A stretch of 64,000 nt of DNA, taken from positions 62,001 to 126,000 of the forward strand of contig NZ_SDLV01000058.1 in assembly GCF_004916905.1 (NCBI RefSeq), in the 5' to 3' direction. The notes under the pieces were generated by a model, which had not been told where the DNA came from, did no database searches, and saw only the letters and a program-made list of their open reading frames with translations. Shown here piece by piece: positions 16,849 to 25,911 of the stretch. The position numbers were made by a program, and so were the translations under genes. Positions within the stretch are counted from its first letter, which is position 1. Every line of letters begins with the position of its first letter. Source of the stretch: Chryseobacterium candidae (lineage in GTDB: Bacteria > Bacteroidota > Bacteroidia > Flavobacteriales > Weeksellaceae).

Positions 16849-18224
16849 ACTTGCTTTGTATTATTCAAGGTTGAACAGAATTCAAGGATCTGACAGTATA
16901 GTTCTTTCTTTTTTTCACTCTCAAATTCATCATTATGCCAAAGTAATGAAAATCTTCCTCCAACTTTGTAGCACTGAATAACTATTTTTTTTACGTAATG
17001 AAGAGCTTTATCATCATCTATATTTATTTTAGAATAATATAAAACACTTCCTTCCATTACAATTAAAGGTCTTATTTCTACATTCAGTATTGATTTATTA
17101 TAAATATCAAACGGTTTATATGGAAAACATGTCCCACATCTAAAACCACCTGTTTCATGAAAGCTTAATGTATTGTCATATTTTTGTCCGGCTGTGGAAA
17201 GCTGCCTTAATGTTTCAAGAAAACTAATTCTTAAATAATGCATTCTCCCTCCAAGATCTGTAGGAATATTCAGTTCAGATAAAATTTTTCTGAGCTTCAT
17301 CCATTCTGTTTTAATACGGAATTTTGATGATGCGTTATAACTATAATGAATACCTACTTCATGGCCTCTATTGTCTATTTTTTTTATAAGACGTTTTACA
17401 AAATTGGTATAGTTGTATCTAAAATCAAATTTGAAAGAAGTACTGGCCGGAATAAAATAAAATTTACTGATGATACCATACTTCTCTGAAACATCCATAA
17501 GCCAATCAAATGTATTTGAAGCCTCGTTATCAAAAAAAAATTTCCTGTTAGTCAAATAAGAAACAGCCAATTGGGGTCTTTTCAATAAATCTATAAGAAA
17601 AAGTGTAATAAATTTAGTTTTAGGAACACTTATATATCTTGATATCTTATCAACATCGTGGCTTACTTCATAAGAAAACTTATTTTGTTTGCAATCAATG
17701 CCCGAGGCTAAAAGTATATTCCCAATAAAATAAACCCACTCATCAACTATTGGCCGCAAATATAATTCATCTTTAAATAAATGAGAATCTTTCAACTCAA
17801 ATCTGGAATGTTTATCTTCAGATTTCACTTCGTATTCTTCTAATCTATTGAGGGTCCATATCATATAGGATACGAAGTCATAATTTATTGTAAAAGTATT
17901 ATTTTCTTTCCTGATAAACCAATCTATTTCTGAAACTCCAAATAAAACTAAATTTTCATTTGGAATTTCCAGACCAGTTGTCTCTGAAATAGCCTCTCTG
18001 GATATATAACTTAAAGTATTTTCTTTACTAAAAAATCCTTGTCTTCCATTATCAGTAAAGTTAATAGTTATAAAATGGTTATTCTTAGAAAAAATCAAAC
18101 AAAAATGATCATCAGTGAATTCAACCTGAACATCTATGTCAAATCTCTCTCTAAAAATAATACTCACCCAATCTTGCAACTGATCATCCGAAAGTATTTC
18201 TGAGAAATAATTACTTGTTACCAA
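16845..18224 (-). CDS. Polysaccharide deacetylase-family protein with long N-terminal extension
   Basis: A 459-residue protein. The C-terminal half has NodB-like carbohydrate esterase 4 features: SHDVDKISRY (catalytic and metal Asp), the metal motif HEVGIH inside NRGHEVGIHYSY, and a late SLLWHNDEF segment. The N-terminal 190 residues are a separate domain, similar in layout to deacetylase proteins found in other Bacteroidota capsule loci. It lacks a signal peptide, so it may act on a cytoplasmic nucleotide or lipid-linked sugar. The start appears to be TTG at 18224, as no ATG is available nearby. It overlaps the ATP-grasp gene by four bases. Confidence 0.75.
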   Translation of the reverse strand: MVTSNYFSEILSDDQLQDWVSIIFRERFDIDVQVEFTDDHFCLIFSKNNHFITINFTDNGRQGFFSKENTLSYISREAISETTGLEIPNENLVLFGVSEIDWFIRKENNTFTINYDFVSYMIWTLNRLEEYEVKSEDKHSRFELKDSHLFKDELYLRPIVDEWVYFIGNILLASGIDCKQNKFSYEVSHDVDKISRYISVPKTKFITLFLIDLLKRPQLAVSYLTNRKFFFDNEASNTFDWLMDVSEKYGIISKFYFIPASTSFKFDFRYNYTNFVKRLIKKIDNRGHEVGIHYSYNASSKFRIKTEWMKLRKILSELNIPTDLGGRMHYLRISFLETLRQLSTAGQKYDNTLSFHETGGFRCGTCFPYKPFDIYNKSILNVEIRPLIVMEGSVLYYSKINIDDDKALHYVKKIVIQCYKVGGRFSLLWHNDEFESEKKKELYCQILEFCSTLNNTKQV

Positions 18225-18250
18225 AATTTTAAAACTATTATGAAAATTTT

Positions 18251-19261
18251 CTACTTTTTATCATATATCCTTTCTATAATATCCACCACTTTAAGCCCTT
18301 CCAAAGCATTAGTAGTAATGGTATTTCTTCCTTTTAATACATCCACTACATTTTCTATGATATAATGATGATTGGCTGCAGATCCTTTATAAGCACCATA
18401 ATCATTTCCAGGGTTTGTTGGAGCTAATTCCGGCATTACATAGTCTTTTACATTACAAACTTCAACTTTGTCCATATACTGTCCTCCAATCTTCACAGAA
18501 CCATTCTCTGCAATGATCGTCATAGAACTTTCAAGGTTCTGATTCCAAACTGAAGTAGAATAATTTAAGGAACCCATTCCTCCATCTACAAAATCAAAGC
18601 TAACGAATCCTGAATCTTCAAAATCAGTAAGAGTTGCATGATTAAAATCTGCAAATTTTGCCTGAATATTAGTAATATCGCCGAACAGCCAGTACATGAT
18701 ATCGATAAAGTGAGAAAACTGTGTAAATAAGGTTCCTCCATCCAGGTCTTTTTTCCCGTGCCATGATTCTGTCTTATAATATCTGTCATCACGGTTCCAG
18801 TAGCAATTAAGCTGAACCATATATATATTTCCTAGTTTTCCGCTTTCTACCATTTCTTTCACCCATGCAGAAGGTGGAGAATATCTGTTTTGCATAACGG
18901 CAAAAACTTGTTTATGCTTGTGCAACGCTTGAAAAATAAGTTTTTCCGCATGCTGTTTTTTCAGAGCCATTGGCTTTTCTACTACGACGTGCTTACCTGC
19001 ATCTATCACTTTATAAGATTGCTCAAAATGGAATCCGTTGGGAGAAGCAATATTAATAACATCTACTTCAATCCCGGAAGCTAAAAACTCATCCAGTGAT
19101 GTAAAAAAAGGAACATCATAACTTTCGATTCCCAATACAGATTTATCTTTAACATCGATCAATCCAACTAATTCACATTCTTCATTTCTTGAGATCATTT
19201 CAGCATGTCTCTTTCCGATATGCCCGCACCCAACGACTGCAAATTTTATTTTTTCACTCAT
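18251..19261 (-). CDS. wbpB: UDP-GlcNAc(A) 3-dehydrogenase, WbpB/WlbA-like (Gfo/Idh/MocA)
   Basis: A 336-residue Gfo/Idh/MocA oxidoreductase: N-terminal NAD-binding Rossmann motif FAVVGCGHIGKRHAEMI, the catalytic EKP motif in HVVVEKPMAL, then GGTLFTQFSHFIDIMYWLFG. Order and identity of the next two genes (WbpD- and WbpE-like) identify it as the enzyme that oxidises C3 of UDP-N-acetylglucosaminuronic acid. In the characterised Wbp/Wlb systems NADH is recycled with 2-oxoglutarate and gives 2-hydroxyglutarate. The lhgO gene nearby fits this. Confidence 0.88.
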   Translation of the reverse strand: MSEKIKFAVVGCGHIGKRHAEMISRNEECELVGLIDVKDKSVLGIESYDVPFFTSLDEFLASGIEVDVINIASPNGFHFEQSYKVIDAGKHVVVEKPMALKKQHAEKLIFQALHKHKQVFAVMQNRYSPPSAWVKEMVESGKLGNIYMVQLNCYWNRDDRYYKTESWHGKKDLDGGTLFTQFSHFIDIMYWLFGDITNIQAKFADFNHATLTDFEDSGFVSFDFVDGGMGSLNYSTSVWNQNLESSMTIIAENGSVKIGGQYMDKVEVCNVKDYVMPELAPTNPGNDYGAYKGSAANHHYIIENVVDVLKGRNTITTNALEGLKVVDIIERIYDKK

Positions 19262-19271
19262 TTGTATGTTT

Positions 19272-19844
19272 TTAAATTTTTGAAACTTTATTATTTTCTA
19301 ATTTGTATTTTTCTCCACTTTCTTCACAAACAGCAATATTTTCGGCATCAAACTGAAGTCTTTGTCCATATTCACTCATCCATCCCATTTGTCTTGCCGG
19401 GTTTCCTACTACCAATGCATAATCCGGCACTTCTTTTGTAACCACTGCTCCTGCACCAATAAAGGCGTACTCACCTATATTATGTCCGCAAACAATTGTT
19501 GCATTGGCTCCTATAGACGCTCCTTTTCCTACATGGGTCTTCAGATATTCATTTTTTCTGTTTACTGCACTTCTTGGATTTATCACATTGGTAAAAACCA
19601 TTGAAGGGCCTAAAAAAACATCATCATCACATGTTACTCCTTCATAAATAGAAACATTATTCTGAACTTTCACATTCTGACCTAAAACTACTTTAGGTGA
19701 GATGACAACATTCTGACCTATATTACATTTTTCTCCTAAAATGCAGCCTGTCATAAGATGTGAAAAGTGCCAAATTTTGGTTCCTTTCCCTATGTGACAT
19801 CCTTCGTCAATAACGGCTGTTTCGTGTGCAAAAAAATCCGACAT
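19272..19844 (-). CDS. wbpD: UDP-GlcNAc(3NH2)A N-acetyltransferase, WbpD/WlbB-like
   Basis: A 190-residue left-handed beta-helix acetyltransferase starting SDFFAHETAVIDEGCHIGKGTKIWHFSHL. The hexapeptide repeats run through IGQNVVISPKVVLGQNVKVQNNVSIYEGV, with GPSMVFTNVINPRS and the final coil GAGAVVTKEVPDYALVVGNPARQMGW. This is the WbpD/WlbB signature. It acetylates the C3 amine with acetyl-CoA to make UDP-2,3-diacetamido-2,3-dideoxyglucuronic acid. Ten bases from wbpB and twelve from wbpE. Confidence 0.9.
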   Translation of the reverse strand: MSDFFAHETAVIDEGCHIGKGTKIWHFSHLMTGCILGEKCNIGQNVVISPKVVLGQNVKVQNNVSIYEGVTCDDDVFLGPSMVFTNVINPRSAVNRKNEYLKTHVGKGASIGANATIVCGHNIGEYAFIGAGAVVTKEVPDYALVVGNPARQMGWMSEYGQRLQFDAENIAVCEESGEKYKLENNKVSKI

Positions 19845-19856
19845 ATCTGCTTTATA

Positions 19857-20981
19857 TTAATTAAAATAATTCTTAATTTCTGTAATAATAACATCCAGTA
19901 CTTCCTGATCAAATTCTGTATGTACCGGAAGAGAAATAACTTCTGTACAAAGCTGCTCTGTAACAGGAAGACTAAAACCTTCTTCTACATATTGAAGAAA
20001 AGCTTCTTGTTTGTATAGAGGTAAAGGATAATATACCATACTTGGAATATTCTTTTCTGCCAAATACTTTTGTAATTCATCTCTTTTCCCATTTTTCACT
20101 CTAAGGGTATACTGGTGAAATACGTGGGTAGAATTTACAGCTCTTTTAGGAGTTTGAATTTCAGCTATCCCTGCAAGGTTTGTATCATAATAATCTGCCA
20201 TTCTGTTTCTGGCAGCTGAATACTCATCCAAATGCTTAAGCTTAACTTTTAATACCGCTGCCTGAATGGTATCCAATCTTGAATTACAGCCTAAAACTTT
20301 GTGATAATATTTCTTTTCCTGACCGTGGTTGGCAATCATCCTGATTTTGGAAGCCAATTCATCGTCGTTCGTCATCAATGCACCACCATCACCATAGCAT
20401 CCAAGATTTTTTGAAGGGAAAAATGAGGTACATCCGATATGCCCGATAGTTCCTGTTTTTTTCACAGTTCCATCAGAAAAAGTATAATCGGAACCTATTG
20501 CCTGAGCATTATCTTCTATAACAAAAAGGTTGTGTCTTTCTGCAAATTCAAGAATTTTCTCCATATCAGCACTCTGGCCGTATAAATGAACAGGAACAAT
20601 TGCTTTGGTTTTAGAAGTCAGATATTTTTCAAGACCATCCAGCTGTATATCAAACGTATCTTCGTTTACATCTACCATTACAGGTTTTAATCCTAAAAGA
20701 CCAATCACTTCCGCAGTAGCTACATATGTGAAAGCAGGGCAGATGATTTCGTCGCCAGGCTGCAGATCAAGTGCCATCATGGCAATTTGAAGAGCATCTG
20801 TTCCGTTGGCACATGGAATTACATGTTTTACTCCCAGATATTTTTCAAAATCATTTTGAAATTCTTTTACAGCAGGACCATTAATAAATGCTGTATTGTC
20901 TATGCATTCCTGAATACCAGCATCTACTTCTTCTTTTATTTTCAGGTATTGACCTTTAAGATCAACCATTTGAATTTTCAT
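19857..20981 (-). CDS. wbpE: UDP-3-keto-GlcNAcA aminotransferase, WbpE/WlbC-like
   Basis: A 374-residue DegT-family PLP enzyme beginning KIQMVDLKGQYLKIKEEVDAGI. PLP contacts: NGTDALQIAM, EDNAQAIGS, and the lysine in TSFFPSKNLGCYGDGGA at about residue 190. It transaminates the C3 ketone with glutamate, yielding 2-oxoglutarate that WbpB can reuse. The set dehydrogenase, WbpB, WbpE, WbpD is complete within this operon; a WbpI-type 2-epimerase is not seen, so the product should stay in the gluco form. Confidence 0.9.
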   Translation of the reverse strand: MKIQMVDLKGQYLKIKEEVDAGIQECIDNTAFINGPAVKEFQNDFEKYLGVKHVIPCANGTDALQIAMMALDLQPGDEIICPAFTYVATAEVIGLLGLKPVMVDVNEDTFDIQLDGLEKYLTSKTKAIVPVHLYGQSADMEKILEFAERHNLFVIEDNAQAIGSDYTFSDGTVKKTGTIGHIGCTSFFPSKNLGCYGDGGALMTNDDELASKIRMIANHGQEKKYYHKVLGCNSRLDTIQAAVLKVKLKHLDEYSAARNRMADYYDTNLAGIAEIQTPKRAVNSTHVFHQYTLRVKNGKRDELQKYLAEKNIPSMVYYPLPLYKQEAFLQYVEEGFSLPVTEQLCTEVISLPVHTEFDQEVLDVIITEIKNYFN

Positions 20982-21016
20982 ATTCTTAGTTTTTTGAGTG
21001 CACGGAGTGCTATTTT

Positions 21017-22207
21017 TTAATTCATGATAAGCTCACTTATTTTATTTCCTATGGAAAGGCACGAAGTGGCAGCCGGAGAAGGAGCATTTCTAACATGGAT
21101 AATGTTTCCATTTTTCACGATATCAAAATCATCAATCAATCCTCCGTTTCTGTCGCAAGCCTGAGCTCTTACTCCTGAACCACCTGTAACAAGATCGTTT
21201 TCCTGTATTTCCGGTAAAAGTTTCTGAAGGGCTTTTGTAAATGCGGACTTGGAAAGTGAACGGTGCATTTCTCCCATTCCGGTTTTTCCGTATTTCGCTA
21301 CAATTTTTCTAAACCCTGGCCATAGCATGGTTTGCATGGTTTCGCTAAAATTGAAGTCGAAAAAATGGTATCCTTCTTTTTTAAAAGCCAGCACTGCATT
21401 AGGACCTGCTTCTATATTACCATCAATCATTCTGGTAAAGTGAACTCCAAGAAACGGAAAATTAGGATCAGGTACAGGATAGATAAGATGCTTTACCAGA
21501 TATTTTTTTTCATCCTTAATTTTATAATACTCTCCTCTAAAAGGAATAATGACCACATCGTTTTTTTCGTTGGTCATTCTGGTTATTTTATCGGAATACA
21601 ATCCTGCACAGGAAATTAATTTTTTGGTTTTAAATTCGGAAATATTGGTATTGACAATAATTTCAGATCCTTTATCAATGATGTTTTTTACTTCATTATT
21701 AAATCTTATTTCTCCTCCTAATTCTTCAAAAAGTTCTTTTATTTTTTGGGCTATTCCCGGGTAATCAATAATTCCGGTTTGCGGAACTTTAATTGCTTTT
21801 ACACCTTCACAATGAGGTTCGATTTCACGGAATTCTTCTCTCGAAAGATATTTTAAATCCTGCAGTCCGTTTTCAACTCCTCTTTTATAGATATTATCCA
21901 AAAGTGGTAATTCTTCCTGAGAAGTAGCTACAATGATCTTCCCGCAAAGGTCATATCGTATGCCGTGTTTCTCAGCAAAGTGGATAACTGAGTTATACCC
22001 TTCAATGCAATTTTTAGCTTTGAGGCTTCCCGGTTTATAATAAATCCCACTATGGATTACTCCGCTGTTATGTCCCGATTGGTGTAGGGCCACATCGTTT
22101 TCTTTTTCCAAAATTAAAATCTTAGAATCAGGATTTTTCATCTTGGTCTGATAAGCTGTGGCCAATCCTACCAAACCGGCACCAATGATTATGATATCAT
22201 AGTTCAT
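21017..22207 (-). CDS. lhgO: L-2-hydroxyglutarate oxidase
   Basis: A 396-residue FAD-dependent oxidoreductase of the DAO fold. It starts with the FAD dinucleotide motif DIIIIGAGLVGLATAYQ, followed by LEKENDVALHQSGHNSGVIHSGIYY, which is diagnostic of LhgO, and ends with TGGSGVRAQACDRNGGLIDDF. It oxidises L-2-hydroxyglutarate to 2-oxoglutarate, passing electrons to the membrane quinone pool. Its place inside a polysaccharide operon, directly beside wbpE, suggests it clears the 2-hydroxyglutarate made when WbpB recycles NADH. That link is my inference. Confidence 0.9.
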   Translation of the reverse strand: MNYDIIIIGAGLVGLATAYQTKMKNPDSKILILEKENDVALHQSGHNSGVIHSGIYYKPGSLKAKNCIEGYNSVIHFAEKHGIRYDLCGKIIVATSQEELPLLDNIYKRGVENGLQDLKYLSREEFREIEPHCEGVKAIKVPQTGIIDYPGIAQKIKELFEELGGEIRFNNEVKNIIDKGSEIIVNTNISEFKTKKLISCAGLYSDKITRMTNEKNDVVIIPFRGEYYKIKDEKKYLVKHLIYPVPDPNFPFLGVHFTRMIDGNIEAGPNAVLAFKKEGYHFFDFNFSETMQTMLWPGFRKIVAKYGKTGMGEMHRSLSKSAFTKALQKLLPEIQENDLVTGGSGVRAQACDRNGGLIDDFDIVKNGNIIHVRNAPSPAATSCLSIGNKISELIMN

Positions 22208-22213
22208 GATCAG

Positions 22214-23509
22214 TTATAATCTTGCGTCTACCAGATTTCTGTCTAAACATGCTTTAGTATCGAAAACCACAGCATTTTCTTTTTTAAGCTGATTCAGATC
22301 CATTTCCAGAAACTCATTATGAGATACTGCGATCACTAAAGAATCATACTTTTTCCCTTCCTCAAGAGCGTCCAGAATATCAATTCCATATTCATGTTTT
22401 ACTTCTTCTTTGCTTGCCCACGGATCATAAATATCAACATTTACTCCGTAATCAGCCAATTCTCTGTAGATATCTACTACTTTAGTATTTCTGACATCGG
22501 GACAGTTTTCTTTGAATGTAACTCCTAAAATAAGGGCACTGGAATTTTTAATTACTCCGCCTTTTGCAATAAGAAGTTTCACCACTTTAGCAGCAACAAA
22601 CTTTGCAATAGAATCGTTTACACGTCTTCCGGATAAGATCACATCCGGATGATACCCCAGTTGTTCTGCTTTGTGTGCAAGGTAATAAGGATCTACGGAG
22701 ATACAATGTCCTCCCACCAATCCTGGTTTATATTTAAGGAAATTATATTTTGTTCCTGCAGCTTCCAATACATCATTGGTATCAATTCCTACTCTGTCGA
22801 AAATTAAAGCCAATTCGTTAACAAAAGAAATATTAACATCTCTTTGTGCATTTTCTATAGCTTTTGAGGCTTCTGCAACTTTAATGCTAGGTGCTTTATG
22901 GGTTCCTGCAGTAATAATTTTCTTATACAGTTGATCTACTTCTTCGGCAATCTTTTCCGTAGAACCTGACGTTACTTTTTTAACGCTTGTAAGCGTATTT
23001 ACTTTATCTCCCGGATTAATTCTTTCCGGAGAGTAGCCTACGAAAAAATCTTCGTTAAACGTAAGTCCTGAATATTTCTCAAGAACCGGTACACATTCTT
23101 CTTCTGTACATCCGGGAAAAACCGTAGATTCATAAATAACAATATCTCCTTTTTTGATAATTTCTCCTAACATTTTTGAAGCAGAAATCAATGGATTCAA
23201 ATCGGGAGCATTATATTTATCAATAGGGGTAGGAACTGTTACAATGAATACATTAGCTTCAGCAATATCAGATAACTGGCTTGTTGCTTTATAACCTAAA
23301 GAACCATTGGATTCGTTATACTTTTTCAGTCCGCTATTTAATTTATCAACATCAGCCTCAAGCGTTATATCCTTTCCGTTATTAAGCTGATCAACACGCT
23401 GTGTATTGATATCAAATCCAAAAACAGGATAGTGATCTGCAAATTCAAGAGATAAAGGAAGACCTACATAACCCTGGCCTATAACCGCTATTTTATATGT
23501 TGTTGCCAT
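22214..23509 (-). CDS. UDP-N-acetylhexosamine 6-dehydrogenase (WbpO/TviB/WbpA family)
   Basis: A 431-residue nucleotide-sugar dehydrogenase. Features: N-terminal Rossmann motif IAVIGQGYVGLPLSLEFA, VPTPID, YESTVFPGCTEEECVPVLE, SPERINPGD, the catalytic Cys in GGHCISVDPYYLA, and LGVTFKENCPDVRNTK. It oxidises C6 of UDP-GlcNAc (or UDP-GalNAc) to the carboxylate with two NAD+. In this context it supplies UDP-GlcNAcA to WbpB. The family also includes TviB/WbpO-like enzymes, so GalNAc as substrate cannot be excluded. Its ATG overlaps the wzc stop codon by one base (TAATG). Confidence 0.88.
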   Translation of the reverse strand: MATTYKIAVIGQGYVGLPLSLEFADHYPVFGFDINTQRVDQLNNGKDITLEADVDKLNSGLKKYNESNGSLGYKATSQLSDIAEANVFIVTVPTPIDKYNAPDLNPLISASKMLGEIIKKGDIVIYESTVFPGCTEEECVPVLEKYSGLTFNEDFFVGYSPERINPGDKVNTLTSVKKVTSGSTEKIAEEVDQLYKKIITAGTHKAPSIKVAEASKAIENAQRDVNISFVNELALIFDRVGIDTNDVLEAAGTKYNFLKYKPGLVGGHCISVDPYYLAHKAEQLGYHPDVILSGRRVNDSIAKFVAAKVVKLLIAKGGVIKNSSALILGVTFKENCPDVRNTKVVDIYRELADYGVNVDIYDPWASKEEVKHEYGIDILDALEEGKKYDSLVIAVSHNEFLEMDLNQLKKENAVVFDTKACLDRNLVDARL

Positions 23510-25905
23510 TAACTAAATTTATTTTTTATTTTTTGAAACCAAGATTGTTCTGTATGCTGGTTATAGCCATAACCGTATTTGTTACTGTATCCTAAATTTT
23601 CTCTGCTTACATCATTAAGTACAAATCCTACATTTCTGATCTTTTTCTGATCGATATTGTTATTGGCAAATTCTAATAATGCCTTTTCAGTGTATTTAGA
23701 TCTGGAAACATAAATCGTGATATCAGAAAGTTCAGCAATAAGGAAAGTATCTGTTACGAGAAGCAATGGAGCAGTATCCAGAATAATATATTCATATTTT
23801 TCTTTCAATTCACTAAGAAGGACCTCATAACGCCCGTTAGATAACAATTCTGTTGGGTTCGGAGGAATCATTCCTGAATAAATTACATCCAGGTAAGGAT
23901 TAAAAGATGATACATGAATAATATCTGCAAGTTTAGTGTCTTCATTGTATAGATACTCCGTAAGCCCGGCAAGTCCTTTTCTGGCAGGATTATATCTTTG
24001 AAGCTGAGGGTTTCTGATATCAGATCCGATAATAATTGCTTTTTTCTTAGGGTTTGCCAATGTTAAAGCCAAATTCACAGATGTGAATGTTTTCCCTTCA
24101 CCTTTTACGGTTGAGGTAACAAATACTACTTTCCCTTTTTTCTCTTTTGAAAGCATGAAATTCATATTGGTAATAAGAATTCTAAATGCTTCCGCCATAG
24201 GAGTAATATCATTCATTTTAACAATCTCGGAATCTCCTTTTTCAAGACTTGGCAATTCTGCAATAATAGGAGCATGGACAACCTTCTCAAGATCATGTTT
24301 AGTAATAATCTTATTATTGAAAAGTATTGTTAAATAAATAATAATAAAAGGAATTAACAGACCAGCAACTAAATAAACCGTCAAAATAACATTGGTTTTT
24401 GGAGAAATTGCTACTGGTGAAGCATACGCAGCATCAAGAACTTTTGCTTTTGGAGCTATAATAGATTGAGCAATAGCTGTTTCTTCTCTTTTCTGAAGTA
24501 AAAGCAAATACAAATTTTCCTTAATTTGTTGTTGTCTTTCTATGCTTCTGAACATTTTTTCAATAGAAGGAAGTTTTGATATTATTCCGGAAACTTTATT
24601 TTGCTCTCCTAAATATTCATTTCTTGCAAGCTCCAGCCCTACTCTATTCCTTTGGAGAGTCTGCATTATAGAACTACGCATTGCATTAATTTGCTTTGTA
24701 ACATCTACCACAGTAGGGTTTTCCGGCGTAGCAGATTCAAGTAATCTGTTTCTCTGTAAAACAAGTTGATTATATGAAGATATTCCTGATATTGCTTCAG
24801 GATTATTCAATCCAACATTTGCAGGCAGAACCTGATACTGTCCTTGTTTGGAAACATAGCCTATAAGTGCTGTTGTAAGTTCAAGCTGAGCATCTACATC
24901 CAGTTGCTTAGCCCTGGCTGCTGCAGAACTTTCTAAATTAATTTTAGCTTCCGTTTCTAAATCTGTAAGATTATTTTTAGATTTAAAGCTTTCTTTCTGA
25001 TTTTCAACTTCTCCCAGCTCACCTGATAATTTTTTTATTCTATCTTCAATGAAATCCAAAGTCTTTTTTGATTCTGAATTTTTATCTACAATAGCATCAT
25101 TATTATAAGCTACTATCAGACTATTAATAATATCTTTGGCTTTTGAAATCTGAGGATACTGATATCCAAGTTTAAGGACAGTAGTTTCTCTATTGACAAG
25201 ATCGACATTAAGTGGTCCTTGAAGACTATTTACGGCAGCTTCCAGAGAGGATATCTGAAGTACCAGATTATTCATGTTTATCCCTTTAACTTCTGCGGAG
25301 TTAAATTTGGAATTTTTTGTTATTATAATATTAGCAAATGGTAAACTTATTGTTTTACCATAAGTTGTTATAATATCTTTTTTAAGACTTTCTCCATTCA
25401 ATGTTAACTTCTCTCCATTGATGGCAAGCTGAATTGTATTTACAGAGCCTTTATCTTTTTTCTCTCCAATTACTCTCACTTCTACAGGAGAAGTTTCTTT
25501 ATATAGTTCTAAGGTTCTTATTTTTCCTTTTGCTGTAATATTAGTTTGAAGATTTAAATTGCTGATAACTTCACTCATCATCTTTTTTGACTTCAAAACT
25601 TCTATTTCATTGGCTATACTATTGGTTTTAAGCCCCCCAATTCCTGACAAATCAGGTAATACTCCCAAATCATTTGCCATTACTGATGACGAGGAATTTT
25701 TAGCATCTTTGATAAGAATTGTAGACTGTACACTATAAATAGGAACCATAAACTTCAATGAAATATAGCCTATTATCAGAGCAATAAATGCACTTATAAT
25801 AAACCAAGGCCATTTTCGGATATATGGTTTTATAATTTCACCAATATTAATCTTGATTATGCTGTTTTCTTCCTCTGAAAATTGTGAAGATTTTTGGTTA
25901 TCCAT
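23509..25905 (-). CDS. wzc: Polysaccharide co-polymerase and tyrosine kinase, Wzc-like
   Basis: A 798-residue inner membrane protein that controls chain length and export. It has an N-terminal Wzz domain with a membrane helix near residues 35-55, a long periplasmic coiled-coil region (about 270-480), a second helix near 505-530, and a C-terminal BY-kinase: Walker A STVKGEGKT (about residue 600), Walker A' IIIGSDIRNP, Walker B YIILDTAPLL. The C-terminus has a tyrosine cluster (GYSNKYGYGYNQ) that should be autophosphorylated. ATG 25905 is used; the preceding codon is TTG. Partner Wza is encoded three codons upstream. Confidence 0.92.
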   Translation of the reverse strand: MDNQKSSQFSEEENSIIKINIGEIIKPYIRKWPWFIISAFIALIIGYISLKFMVPIYSVQSTILIKDAKNSSSSVMANDLGVLPDLSGIGGLKTNSIANEIEVLKSKKMMSEVISNLNLQTNITAKGKIRTLELYKETSPVEVRVIGEKKDKGSVNTIQLAINGEKLTLNGESLKKDIITTYGKTISLPFANIIITKNSKFNSAEVKGINMNNLVLQISSLEAAVNSLQGPLNVDLVNRETTVLKLGYQYPQISKAKDIINSLIVAYNNDAIVDKNSESKKTLDFIEDRIKKLSGELGEVENQKESFKSKNNLTDLETEAKINLESSAAARAKQLDVDAQLELTTALIGYVSKQGQYQVLPANVGLNNPEAISGISSYNQLVLQRNRLLESATPENPTVVDVTKQINAMRSSIMQTLQRNRVGLELARNEYLGEQNKVSGIISKLPSIEKMFRSIERQQQIKENLYLLLLQKREETAIAQSIIAPKAKVLDAAYASPVAISPKTNVILTVYLVAGLLIPFIIIYLTILFNNKIITKHDLEKVVHAPIIAELPSLEKGDSEIVKMNDITPMAEAFRILITNMNFMLSKEKKGKVVFVTSTVKGEGKTFTSVNLALTLANPKKKAIIIGSDIRNPQLQRYNPARKGLAGLTEYLYNEDTKLADIIHVSSFNPYLDVIYSGMIPPNPTELLSNGRYEVLLSELKEKYEYIILDTAPLLLVTDTFLIAELSDITIYVSRSKYTEKALLEFANNNIDQKKIRNVGFVLNDVSRENLGYSNKYGYGYNQHTEQSWFQKIKNKFS

Positions 25906-25911
25906 CAATTT

